Below are positions 1 to 10,605 of a stretch of 64,000 nt of DNA, piece after piece (the stretch's first letter is position 1; each line of letters begins with the position of its first letter). The stretch lies in assembly GCA_028554755.1 (NCBI GenBank), contig JAPTOF010000003.1:12728501-12792500 (forward strand), written 5' to 3'. The position numbers and the translations under genes were made by a program. This stretch comes from Cordia subcordata (taxonomy: Eukaryota > Streptophyta > Magnoliopsida > Boraginales > Cordiaceae). The notes below the pieces were generated by a model. It did no database searches and was not told where the DNA came from. It worked only from the letters and a program-made list of their open reading frames with translations.

Positions 1-181
1 CTGGTCACGGGTGGTCGACCAGCTAGGTCAACCGGCCGGATCAGAGAGCTCATTAAAAAATTCTTTTCAGCCGAACGCCTAATGCATCAGTCGATCGACC
101 AACTTGGTCGACCGGCTTGGTCAAAAAGTGCATAAATTGCTTATTTTCCATACTCAAGCAACATAAACATATATATGCAAT
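1..181 (-). repeat. 3' noncoding or 3' LTR part of the Sirevirus-like element with GGTCGACC palindromes
   Basis: This stretch lies downstream of the RNase H stop. It holds two clusters of palindromic motifs related to GGTCGACCGGCT, at about 10-45 and 87-125. I could not align it convincingly to the 5' LTR beyond these motifs, so it may be the region between the ORF and the 3' LTR or the LTR itself. Confidence 0.5.
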
Positions 182-895
182 TTAACCACATTTTATCATT
201 CCAATTTCTCTCCTAATCTTGCAAAATTGATCTTCATTCAAAGGTTTAGTAAAAATATCAGTAACTTGATGTAAAGTATCAACAAATTCAAGAATTATTT
301 CACCTTTTTGTACATGATCTCTAATGAAATGGTGCCTAATCTCAATATGCTTAGTTCTTGAGTGTTGAATTGGGTTCTTAGTAAGATTAATTGCACTAGT
401 ATTATCACAATATATAGGAATATGATCATACTTCAATCCATAATCAAGTAAATTTTGTTTCATCCACAAAATTTGAGCCACACAACTACCAGCTGTAATA
501 TATTCAGCTTCGGTGGTAGAAATAGCAATGCTATTTTGTTTCCTACAAGACCAAGATACTAAGGAATGTCTTAGGAATTGGCATGTTCCACTAGTGCTCT
601 TACGATCTACTTTGCAACCAGCATAGTCAGTATCGGAGAAACCACATAGATCAAATGACGTTCCTTTAGCATACCAAAGTCCTAAAGTAATTGTTCCCTT
701 AAGATATCTAATTATTCTTTTTACAGCTGTTAAGTGAATTTCCTTAGGATTGGATTGAAATCTAGCACATAAGCACACTGAGAACATGATATCAGGTCTA
801 AAGGCAGTTAAATATAATAGGCTACTGATCATACCTTTATATTTCTTCTCGTTTACTGATTTACCTTTCTCATTTTTATCTAGCTTTTTGAGGGC
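182..895 (-). pseudogene. Copia RT C-terminus and RNase H, frameshifted off the main pol ORF
   Basis: The reading frame at 182-832 encodes the end of the copia polyprotein: the post-RT connection (motif around RPDIMFSVCLCARFQ), the RNase H motif SDTDYAGCKVDRKSTSG, the TEAEYI block and the terminal TKPLNEDQF segment. It lies directly downstream of the 880-3282 pol frame but in another frame. The frame change falls near 880-900, within a lysine-rich stretch. In an active element it would be continuous with RT and degrade RNA in RNA-DNA hybrids during reverse transcription. Confidence 0.85.
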
Positions 896-3312
896 CTCAT
901 GAGAGTTCCAATCTCTTTTGCATCTTCAAGTCCAAATTTCTTTATGATTTCCTTGGTATATTTGGCTTGATTTATGAAGATCCCCTCTTTTGCTTGTTTG
1001 ATTTGGAGTCTGAGGAAGAAAGTTAATTCTCCCATCATGCTCATCTCGAACTCCTTGCACATGCACTTTGAAAAATTCTCACACAAGGAAACATTAGTAG
1101 CACCAAAAATTATATCATCTACATAGATTTGGACAAGTAGAATGTCATTGTCTTTTCTTTTGATAAATAGGGTTGAATCAAGTTTTTCTCCTTCAAAATT
1201 GTTTTCAACCAAAAATCCACTAAGTCTTTCATACCAAGCTCTAGGAGCTTGCTTTAAGCCATATAAAGCCTTTTCTAGCTTAAAAACATGATTAGGAAAG
1301 CATGAATCTTCAAAACCGGGGGATTGTTCAACATAAACTTCTTCTTCAATGAATCCATTTAAAAATGCACTTTTCACATCCATTTGATAAAACTTAAAGT
1401 CCATGTGACATGCAAATGCAAGTAACATACGAATGGATTCAAGTCTAGCTACAGGAGCATAAGTTTCATCATAATCAATTCCTTCTTCTTGATTGTATCC
1501 TTGTGCAACTAGTCTAGCCTTATTCCTAGTCACTATTCCGGCTTCATCTAGTTTGTTTCTGAATACCCATTTGGTTCCTATTACCGGTCTATCTTTAGGT
1601 CTTTCAACTAGCTTCCAAACTTTATTTCTCTCAAATTGATTGAGTTCTTCTTGCATGGCCATTATCCAATTTTCATCTAATAAAACTTCTTTTACATTTT
1701 TGGGTTCAATATGAGAAATAAATGCATAATGCTCACAAAAAGTACTAATATTACGCCTAGTTCTTACATCTTCATTTGGATCACCGAGAATAAGATCTTG
1801 AGGATGGTTTCTCATGAACTTCCAACTCTTTGGTAGATCTTCATGAGGTTCTTTTGTTTCATCATCTTTGTTTGAGCAATGTTTGATTTCCTCATTTGCT
1901 TGAGACCTCCTTTCTTGAAGTTCTTCTTCTTGCTTCGTTGGTTTTTCTTTGTCTTTTGGAGTTGGATCTTCACGCGTTGTCTTTTCCAAAAGATAACCTA
2001 CATCATCAATTTCCTTTCTCGGCTCAAATGGATTTGTCTCATCAAATGTAACATGTATTGATTCTTCTACAACAAGAGTTCTCTTATTATATACCCTATA
2101 TGCTTTTCTCTTTGTGGAATAACCTAAGAATATTCCTTCATCGGATTTAGCATCAAATTTTCTTAAGTGGTCCTTAGTGTTTAGAATAAAACATTTACAA
2201 CCAAATACCTTGAAGTGTGATATTTTAGGTGTTTTGCCATGCCATAGTTCATATAAAGTTTTGTTTAAAATAGGTCTAATCAATGCTCTATTTTGCACAT
2301 AGCATGCAGTATTTATGGCTTCACTCCAAAAATATTTTGGCAAGTTGTGTTCTTTTAGCATAGTCCTTGCCATTTCTTGTAATGTACGATTCTTCCTCTC
2401 TACTACCCCATTTTGTTGAGGAATACGAGGGGCCGAAAAGTTACGCTCAATGCCATGTTCATCACAAAAGTTCATGAAAGGAGTATTCACATATTCGGTG
2501 CCATTATCACTACGAATGCAAGTTATAAAATAGCCTTTCTCATTTTGCACTTTTCTACACAATCTTGCAAATTCATTGAAGGCATCATTTTTATGTGCAA
2601 GAAACATGACCCATGTAAATCTAGTGTAATCATCAACTACAACAAATGTATACCTAGATCCTCTTAAGCTTGCCACATCAATGGGTCCAAACAAATCCAT
2701 GTGTAATAGTTGTAATTCTTTATTTGTTGAAACTTTATTTAAGGATTTGAAGGATGTCTTGTGTTGTTTTCCTAATTGGCAAGCATCACAAATTTTGTCT
2801 CTTTCAAATTTTAGCTTTGGTAGGTCTCTAACTAGATCATGCTTTGACAAATCATTCAATAAGCTCATGCTAGTATGTCCTAATCTTATATGCCATAACC
2901 AAGCATTATCATGCACAACCGATAAACATTTAACATGTTGACATATAAGTTGATCAATTTCAACAGTGTAAACTTTTTCATTTCTCTGAGCTATAAATAA
3001 CACATTATCATTTCCACATTCATACACAAGGCATTTAGAAGATTGAAAAACAACTTTATGACCTTTGTCACATAATTGGCTAATGCTAAGTAGATTAAAT
3101 TTTAGACCCTCTACTAGTAGGACATTGTGTATAGCAAAAGAGTTTTCGTTACCAATGCTTCCTTTTCCAATAATTTTTCCTTTGCCATTGTCCCCAAAGG
3201 TAATGTCTCCTCCTTTTGTCCTTTTTAATTTGTAGAAAAGTGAAGAGTTCCCCGTCATGTGCTTGGAACATCCACTATCCAAGATCCATTTTATTTTGCT
3301 TGAATTGCTTTT
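880..3312 (-). pseudogene. Copia pol: protease, integrase and reverse transcriptase of the Sirevirus-like element
   Basis: About 800 codons are open. Order on the minus strand: an aspartic protease active site DSGCSKHMTG at the start, the GAG pre-integrase zinc region with H and C residues around WLWHIRLGHTS, the integrase core with the D-D-E pattern (MDLFGP, RSDNGTEY, QQNGVVERKNR), the SH3-like domain (VFGCKCFI), then RT beginning at WKLVERPKDRP with the catalytic YVDDIIFG near 1110. The frame has no true ATG at its left edge; it is the continuation of gag-pol, cut from gag by stops near 3300-3390. A frameshift near 890 separates it from RNase H. Confidence 0.88.
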
Positions 3313-3392
3313 ATTGCATACCTACACACATGAAATTTAAATGCAATTCTTTATTTTGGGGTCCCCAACAACTTGGGTCCTTGGCGTTAGTT

Positions 3393-4028
3393 TCAATTTT
3401 TGTTTTTGACCACCCATTTAGGTTTTAGCCAATACGGAACATGTGATCCTTTATCACGAATTTTCTTGTAATAACAATGTGTAGATACATGTCCTTTCTT
3501 TTCACAATAGGTACAAACAACATTTGATTTTGGTGAAGAGGAGGATTTAGAGGTAGAAGCCTTGACAAAATAGGTTTTGAAATATTTTTGATTAATACTG
3601 GGTTTGTATCCTATACCACTCTTATCAAAAGATATTTTTTGACTTCCAAGAAGTTTTTCAAAATTTTCTTTGCCATTAGTAAATTTTTGAATAATTCCAT
3701 TCAAATCCATATTTTTCTTTTTCAAATCTTTAACTTCTTTTTCAATTTTTATAAAATCCTCGGCATAAGAATCATTTTCTTTTTCTAAGATATCTACTTT
3801 TTCAATAAGAGAGGCATTTTTCTTTTCCAAGATTTCCTTTTCATTAAGAACAAGTTTTAAACTTTTATGCATTTGCTTGTTTTTTGCCAAAGCTAAGGAT
3901 AAATCATCATGTAATTTAGCAAATGCATCTTGTAGTTCACCAAAACTACATTCTTCTTCCTCTTCTTCACTAGATGAATAATGAATAGATGGTGAAGGTG
4001 AAGATAGTACCTCTTCCTCATTGGCCAT
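3393..4028 (-). pseudogene. Gag C-terminal coiled-coil segment with second zinc knuckle
   Basis: The 211-residue frame starts MANEEEVLSSPSP, runs through an acidic patch (SSSEEEEEECSF) and then a long heptad-like stretch rich in L, K and E (about residues 35-115, predicted coiled coil). It ends near a CX2CX4HX4C knuckle, CTYCEKKGHVSTHC. In Sireviruses gag is unusually long and carries such a coiled coil, which fits the lineage call. It follows the first gag part with a frame change near 4130 and is separated from protease by stops. Confidence 0.75.
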
Positions 4029-4131
4029 GAGGCAAAAGTTGGCTACCTCATGATGCTCTTCCTCATCTTCTTCGGTTTCGGAGAAGTCCCACGTGGCCTT
4101 GAGCGCCTTTCCTTCCTTCTTCTTTGAAAGC

Positions 4132-5054
4132 TTAGGACAATTTGCTATGTCCCAGCTTGTTGCAATTGAAGCACTTTAACTCATCTTTTGCATCTTTTAT
4201 CTTTTTGAACTCCTTGCCTTCTTTTCCTTTCTTCTTCCAATTTGTGTTGCTTGAAGAAGCCCCTTTCCTCATCTTTCTATATTTCATAAACCTTTTGAAA
4301 TTTCGAGCTAGAAGTGCAATTTCTTCATCTTCCGGGTCCTCATCATCTTTTTCATCGTCACTTGATGGATATTTTGATGCAACGAGAGCAATGGACTTCT
4401 TTGCTTTCCTTTCTTCTTCTTCATGATCTTTTATCTCAAGCTCATGAGTCATGAGTGACCCAATGAGCTCATTGAGCTCCAATGTATTCAAGTCCTTCGC
4501 TTCCTTTATTGCCGTGACTTTAGGTTGCCATGATGATGGCAAGCTCCTTAGCACTTTCCTTACCTTCTCTACATTGGAATAATCTTTACCAAGAGCTTTC
4601 AAACCAGTAGTGATTTCAACAAATCTAGAAAACATTTGTTCAACATTTTCATTTGGAAGCATCTTGAATAATTCATATCTATGTACAAGCATAGGAATCC
4701 TAGATTCTTTCACTTGGATAGTTCCTTCATAAGTTACTTCTAATTGATCCCAAAGTTCTTTAGCCGAAGTGCAACCCATTACTCTAGCAAATTCGGTGGC
4801 ATTCATGGCAATAAATAAATAATGTAATGCTTTTTGATTTGACTCAAATAATTTAATATCTTCATCATTCATTCATTTTCCGGTTTGGGTATTCTCCTAT
4901 TACCCTCTAATTTTGTAGGTAAGGTCGGCCCATTTTCGATGATTTTCCAGGCTTTATAGTCATGTGATTGTACAACCACTTTCATTCTCATTTTCCAAAA
5001 TGCATAATTTGTTCCATCAAAAAGGGGTGCTTGTTTAATAGAAATTCCCACCAT
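4132..5054 (-). pseudogene. Copia gag N-terminal part, one-base frameshift near 4870
   Basis: Translation begins MVGISIKQAPLFDGTNYAFWK, the usual copia gag start. It continues after a frame change near 4870 into the UBN2-type capsid region (KELWDQLEVTYEG, FSRFVEITTGLKALGK) and ends at the first CCHC knuckle, CFNCNKLGHSK. The two halves overlap by four bases around a TGAATGAATGA run, which is best explained by a single-base loss. A second frame change follows in the zinc knuckle. Confidence 0.8.
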
Positions 5055-5099
5055 ATTTGTTAGAATTCTACTAGTTGTTAGACTATATGTAGAACCCTA

Positions 5100-5111
5100 G
5101 CTCTGATACCA
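5100..5111 (-). promoter_or_regulatory. Primer binding site, tRNA-iMet type
   Basis: The minus strand reads TGGTATCAGAGC, the standard plant copia primer binding site, two bases inside the end of the 5' LTR. It primes minus-strand cDNA synthesis. Confidence 0.9.
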
Positions 5112-5113
5112 AT

Positions 5114-6405
5114 TGTGGGTGCAAATATCTTAAGAGGGGGGGTGAATTAAGATATTAATATTAATTTTCGTTATTAAAAATTTACAGAAAATTTACAACT
5201 TCTAACAATCAATATATCAAACAAAAGATAACCAAGGTAAGTAAGTATAAAAATAGAAGTGTAAGGAGAAGAGAAACAAACAATTTTAAGGTGGTTTAGC
5301 CAAGCCTACGTCCACCGCCCAAGAAAGCTCCACTTAGGACTTCAAAGATCTCCACTAAGATGCCAAACCAAATTCTTACAACCTCTATGAAGCCTAACTT
5401 CAAAGAACCCAAGAGATATACTCTATAGGATTTCCCCACACTTATACAAGCTTTAATGAATAAATCTTACAATGATTATAGCTCTCAAAGTGTGTATATA
5501 CTCAAGAATAAGAAAAGATTGAATCTGAGATTTTCTTCAAGAAGAAGATAAATAAGCTCTTGAAAGCTCAAATATATTGCAAGAATGGCTCAAAGATGGA
5601 TTGAACGATGATACACACTTTAGCACACTTCAATTGATGTTTAGAAAGTGTATTAAATGAGTATTCAAAGAGATTTGGGAGTTAGGGATTTTGTAGATGA
5701 AGAAAATTTGGGATTTTCGGCCAGAACGGTAATAAACGGCTAGTGCACTTATTACAACTCCCGTTCAGCCGGTCGACCGGCTGGGTCGTCCGGCTATCCC
5801 CTTTTCTTCTCTGACTAGGCTGGACGCCTTAGCTGGTCGACCGGCTAGGGGGTCCAACTTTTCCTTCAACTTTCTATTTTGGCAGGGCGACCCTCCCAAG
5901 TCAGCCGGTCAACCGACTGAGGGGTCTGGCCACTCTAGAATGTGAAGTAAAGCCAGAGTTTTGCAGGAAAACATTTTAAGTGCATTTTCACAACTCCAAA
6001 TCATTTTGAATAAATTTGTAAACACATGTTGTGAATTGAAACACTCCAAAAACTCATTTTATCTCTATGTGTGCATTCAAATACATTTTTGCATTTGTTA
6101 TTTCAAATGTGCAAGACTTGAAAATTTTGCTATGAATAAGAAAAAGAAGGTTTGAGCTAAGTTCACACAATGTATAGTCATTTCACAAAAAGAGCAAGAA
6201 GCAAACTAATGTCCGGTACCCTTATGACTTCTCTTCTCCTCCTTATGCCTTCTCTCCTTCTCTTTCTTCAAGGAATGCTCTTTGCACATTTTCTTCAGTC
6301 TTTCAAAGCTTCAACTAGATATAATCTCATTTTCACAAGAAGCTATTTAGTAAGATAGTACATATATTTTCATCATCAAAACCGTTAATGAATAATTAGC
6401 TAACA
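5114..6405 (-). repeat. 5' LTR of the Sirevirus-like element (1292 bp)
   Basis: It is bounded by TG at 5114 and CA at 6405. On the minus strand it starts TGTTAGCTAATT and ends TTGCACCCACA next to the primer binding site. The outer edge interrupts the integrase reading frame of element B at AAGAT (6406-6410), the presumed target duplication; the partner copy lies outside the window. Palindromic GGTCGACC-type modules lie at 5768-5798, 5820-5857 and 5900-5932. Confidence 0.8.
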
Positions 6406-6410
6406 AAGAT

Positions 6411-6900
6411 GTATGCTGCTGTCTTAAGGGCATGCTTCCAAAAAGATAAAGGTAATGATGCATGACTCATCCTTGACCTAACCATATCTAATAGGGTGCA
6501 ATTTCTTCTCTCTACTATACCATTTTGCTGGGGAGTCCCTGGTGTAGTCAGTTGAGACACAATCCTTTCTTGTGTAAGATAGTCTCTGAACTCACCCGAG
6601 AGGTATTCGCCACCTTGATCAGATCAAAAGGCTTTGATACGTTTATCTAATTTCCGCTCTGCTTTAGCCTTGAACTCTTTGAATTTCTCAAAGGATTCAA
6701 ACTTGCGTCGCATCAAATATATATATCTATACCTAGAGTAATCATCAGTAAAGGTAATGAAATACTCATAACCTCCTCGTGCTGGTTTGCTTATAAGACC
6801 ACATACATCGGTATGAACCAATTCCAATACTTCTTTGGCCCTTTCTCCTTTAGAAGAAAATGATCGTTTGGTCATCTTCCCTATGAGACAAGATTCACAC
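6411..6900 (-). pseudogene. Copia integrase fragment of element B
   Basis: The frames encode integrase pieces: LELVHTDVCGLISKPARGG, YFITFTDDYSRY, then, after a stop near 6620, the TPQQNGIVERRN and SFWKHALKTAAYI blocks. The frame ends exactly where the Sirevirus-like LTR begins. The D-D-E core is broken by a stop, so it is not functional. Confidence 0.8.
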
Positions 6901-7077
6901 GAAGGTAGATCTTCAAGATCTAATAAGCTATGATGCCCTTCCTGACTAATCTCCAGATTTGCTTTAGACTAATATCTCTTAAGCGTAGGTGCCAAAGATA
7001 AGTATCATGGGTCAAAGAAACCTTCATTTTTCAGGAATTAGTTTCTTCTATATTATACAATGAGTTTGTAATAGATT

Positions 7078-7488
7078 TTATATAAAACAAGTTATCATGC
7101 ATGCTACCGAAACAAATAATATTTCCATCTCTACTGATATCAACACCAAAATGGAAATAATGCAAAAACCATTTGATATTAATTGCGAAATAGATATAAG
7201 GTTTTTACATACATCTAGATCATAATAAATGTTGTTTAAAAATAACTTCCTATTACATGAAAAATTTAAGCACATTCCTCCCACTGCATCAGCCCATACT
7301 TTTGCTCCATTACCCAATCTCAGAGCAAACTCCCCTTTAGCTAGTTCCTTCATTTCTTGAAGCCAATGCAAAGAATTGCAAATGTGGTTAGTGGCTCCAG
7401 AGTCTACAATCCAAGAATCAGTAGAATCAACCACTAAACAGGTGTCAATGTAGAACAAAAGACGTGTATTTCCAGTCCCCTCTCCCAC
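7078..7488 (-). pseudogene. Copia protease and pre-integrase fragment of element B
   Basis: A 136-residue frame holds the aspartic protease motif WIVDSGATNHICNS, followed by the typical LGNGAKV and NNIYYDLDVCKNLISISQL blocks that precede the pre-integrase zinc region. Frame ends break it on both sides. Upstream, the expected gag and zinc knuckle are missing and leader sequence begins at about 7478-7490. Confidence 0.8.
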
Positions 7489-7489
7489 T

Positions 7490-7946
7490 CAATATTTTAA
7501 CATAAGGGTTTTCTCTATTTTTGGTATTCTTGCCTTTTGTTTTAGATCTAAACACACTTTGGATTTGTGAAACACTTTGCTTTTTGCTAATCCCTTTTGT
7601 ATTACTAAAACATTGTAATACCATAATAGATTATTTACCTAAATATGGGAGTATGGACCCTTAGGTTGTCATATTGTAAATCTCAAGTTAAGTTTTTCAT
7701 TTTTCTTATGATATTGCATGGCATGTTTAGACATAACTGCTTACAATTATCTTGTCTAAGCCAATCTCATTTAAATGAGCTTAACTATCTCTGAGAAATT
7801 AACACATAGGATTGACCAATTTTAAAAACCCAATGAGTGGGCATATTTCTAGGTGGTAATCATGTTTATGCTTATGCAAAAATGTTAAAACATATATCAA
7901 TACATTATAAACATCCACCAAAAAACATTAGAATCCCTCTTTGATG
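7490..7946 (-). other. Copia B 5' leader, part distal from the primer binding site
   Basis: Noncoding. It aligns with the leader of the B2 fragment (about 39,980-40,410) and more distantly with the element C leader. It continues at 10089 after a D solo LTR. Confidence 0.7.
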
Positions 7947-7951
7947 GTTCC

Positions 7952-10083
7952 TGATACCGCTATTTGAGCACAAGCCTAAATAGCCCGCAAGCGCACGGGT
8001 CGTGTGTAATATGGTGTGTGCGAGTACGGGGTCGAATCCATAGGGAGGCCTAATGTGTATGGTGTTCTAAGCTAAGTGTGTCCTAAAGAGCTACTTGTTG
8101 GGGTCCTAACTACAATTTTTTTGGTGTTTTTGGTTTGAGAGGAGCTCGAGAAAAGTAAACCTAATCTAAGAACAAGGAAATAAAAAGGTAGTGCATATGT
8201 GTGTGATGGGGGAATCAAGCGATCTAAGGGGATTCAAACGTTGGAAATGGGAGACTAAGGTGATTACATCTTGTTTATGGTGATTACTACGTCTTTCTAG
8301 GGTTACTTGACGGATTATACTAAGTGCTCTAATCTAGACCTATAATTAGCCTCCTAATTGGTACCCTAAGCCTCAGTGCGGGTCCGTCCCTAGGTGACGA
8401 TGCCTAGTAGTACGGCGTGGTCTTTATGACTTAGGAATTAGGGCTAGCTAATAAGATTCTAGGTGAGTGTAGATCGATCTAACCCTAGCAATTAGTCCTC
8501 TAATTAGTTCCCCAATCTGGCCATAGGACTCGGTGCGAGTCCGTCCCTAAGCTTCGCCTCACTCAGAGCTACGGCGTGGTCCTTCTGAACCTAGGGTGTT
8601 AGGGTGGACTAACTAGCCTTCCTAAGTGAACTAAGATCATCTAAACCTATCCGGACTTCTATTGGCCGGATTTAAAGCCAAAGGGGACTCGACCTAGGCT
8701 AGATACTAGTTGTGCACCATCGATTGCATCACAATTAGCGGAAATTGACATTAAAGCGCATGGCAAACACATCTAGGGCATGGCATTTGAGAATACACCG
8801 GTATATTCTACTACTAAACACATAGACATGTTTAGATTACACCAATTTAAGCACTAGCACCCGACATGCATGCAATAGAAGCTAGTTATGCTATTAAGTA
8901 TGCTAACACACACATAGACATGTATATAGTCATACCCACTTCATGTAGTCACCACACAAACACATAGACATGCTAGCATAATGATTTAGAAATGGTTAAT
9001 AGCACAATAGACTTCAATATATATATGCTACATCATTGAGGCATTTCAACAAACACATAGACATGTATGTAAAATAGCCTTTGAAGCCATAAGCATAAGG
9101 CATATATACATAAATCCATCAAGTTTTCATTAATATAAAGTCGTAATCAATCCATAAATACAAGATATAATCACCCTACATAGCTCTAATTAAACATAAT
9201 TAGACTTAGGATAAAAGAGAGATACCCTTCTATCCATAGCCAAGCTTTACAAACCATGAGCTATGCCTCAAATCGTAGTGTTTGATCCTCTTAGATCCTT
9301 GATTCCAAGTGTTAAATGTGTTTAGAAATGAGTGTGTGAGGTGATTTTTGGTGGATTTTAGGTTGAAGGAAATGGGTGTTTGATTTGGGTGTTGTTCCCC
9401 TTCAAAAAGGGCTGAAAAGTGGCTTAAATAGAGCTGTTAACGCGCCCAGCCGGGGGCCCAGCCGATCGATCAGCTTTGGGCCTAAGTCGTCCGGCCAAAA
9501 TTGGCCCAGGTTCTGATCCAGCCGGTCGACATAGCCGGTCGACCATCTTGGTCGTCCGGCCTAGACAAAGGCTAACTGATCTTGATAGTAAAATGGTCAT
9601 ATCTTGCTCGTTTTAGCTCCGATTTGCGCACCGTTTTTTTCTATGGCTTTGTATCGTCATGGGGGATCTTACAAGCCATATTTTGCACCCTAAAATGTAT
9701 CCAAAATTTTTCCATGTCCTTTTTAGGTTGCAAGATCCGAATTTGGCTCACGTTGCGCTCAGTTTCGCCTCGGTCGCTCCTTCTTTCTTCCGACCATTTC
9801 CAAAAGCACTTTTCTTCATTCCTTTGCATCCAAAACACCCTTGGCTTTGCTCTACACTTCAATCACCCTCAATTAAGCTCCAATTATCTTCCCAAATCAC
9901 ACCTTAAACAAGCAACAAACGTACATTAGTGTAGCATTTAAGTCTTAACTTCAACTATGAACGTGTAGACCCTAATATGCACAAGTATGACCTAAATGCT
10001 ATACTAATACATTAAATGAAGCTCAAAACACCTCAAAACAAGAATATACATGCAATACATAAACACACAAAACAAACACATCA
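7952..10083 (-). repeat. D-family solo LTR, minus orientation (2132 bp)
   Basis: It is bounded by TGAT at 7952 and ATCA at 10083 and flanked by perfect 5-bp duplications GTTCC (7947-7951 and 10084-10088). No internal region is present, so it is a solo LTR. It matches 11824-13927 in reverse complement over its full length. The B2 fragment at about 40,405-40,425 shows the same site without the insertion. It carries GGTCGACC-type modules at 9440-9496 and 9518-9565, beside an AT-rich TATA-like site on the minus strand. Noncoding. Confidence 0.88.
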
Positions 10084-10088
10084 GTTCC

Positions 10089-10591
10089 CTACAATCTTCA
10101 ATTCAAAAAGCATAAAATAGCAATCTTTGTTGCAATTTCTTCCAGAGCTGGTCGACCGCAAAGGAGGAGCTGATCGACCGATTGAGACATATTTGCTCCC
10201 ATATGCTATTTTTCCTTGCTTCTTTCCTTGGTCTCTTGAAGATTACAACAATAATGTATTTTGCTATTGCAAATACAAGCTTACAATCATAAAAGACACA
10301 TTACAAGGATATCAAAACGTTCTATGCTTCTTTTAAATGAAGCTACAAGCAATAACCATAAAGATCTATACATGAAATCGCCTATGGCCAAGCTTTGTTG
10401 ACGGTACATGAAACTCTATCATGCAAGCATATGAACCATCAAAGGGATTTTATATCAACTGCACATACAAGCATAAAACCACAAGTATATGCAACACAAC
10501 ACTTCCTAATATTGCCACTCACAAGATGACTAACATATTTATGCAAATATAATATTCTTGCATAGTCTAAGCATGTTGTGTGTGAGCCTAA
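10089..10591 (-). other. Copia B 5' leader, part next to the primer binding site
   Basis: Noncoding leader between the primer binding site and the D insertion. It aligns with 40,415-40,987. A module with GGTCGACC and GATCGACC lies at 10145-10185. Confidence 0.7.
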
Positions 10592-10603
10592 GATCTGATA
10601 CCA
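10592..10603 (-). promoter_or_regulatory. Primer binding site of element B
   Basis: The minus strand reads TGGTATCAGATC, one base from the usual initiator tRNA-Met primer site, two bases inside the LTR that starts at 10606. Confidence 0.85.
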
Positions 10604-10605
10604 AT

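Larger units (their letters stand above)
1..6405 (-). mobile_element. Sirevirus-like Ty1/copia retrotransposon, 3' end outside window
   Basis: The minus strand reads in order 5' LTR, a primer binding site matching initiator tRNA-Met, gag with two CCHC knuckles and a long coiled-coil section, protease, integrase, reverse transcriptase and RNase H. This is the Ty1/copia order. The extra coiled-coil gag segment and the LTR edge with a run of G next to GTGAATTAA are like the SIRE/Maximus lineage. The LTR ends at 6405 inside the integrase of copia element B, so this element is the younger of the two. Several frameshifts and stops break gag-pol, so it is not autonomous as read. The 3' LTR boundary is not visible. 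Confidence 0.85.
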
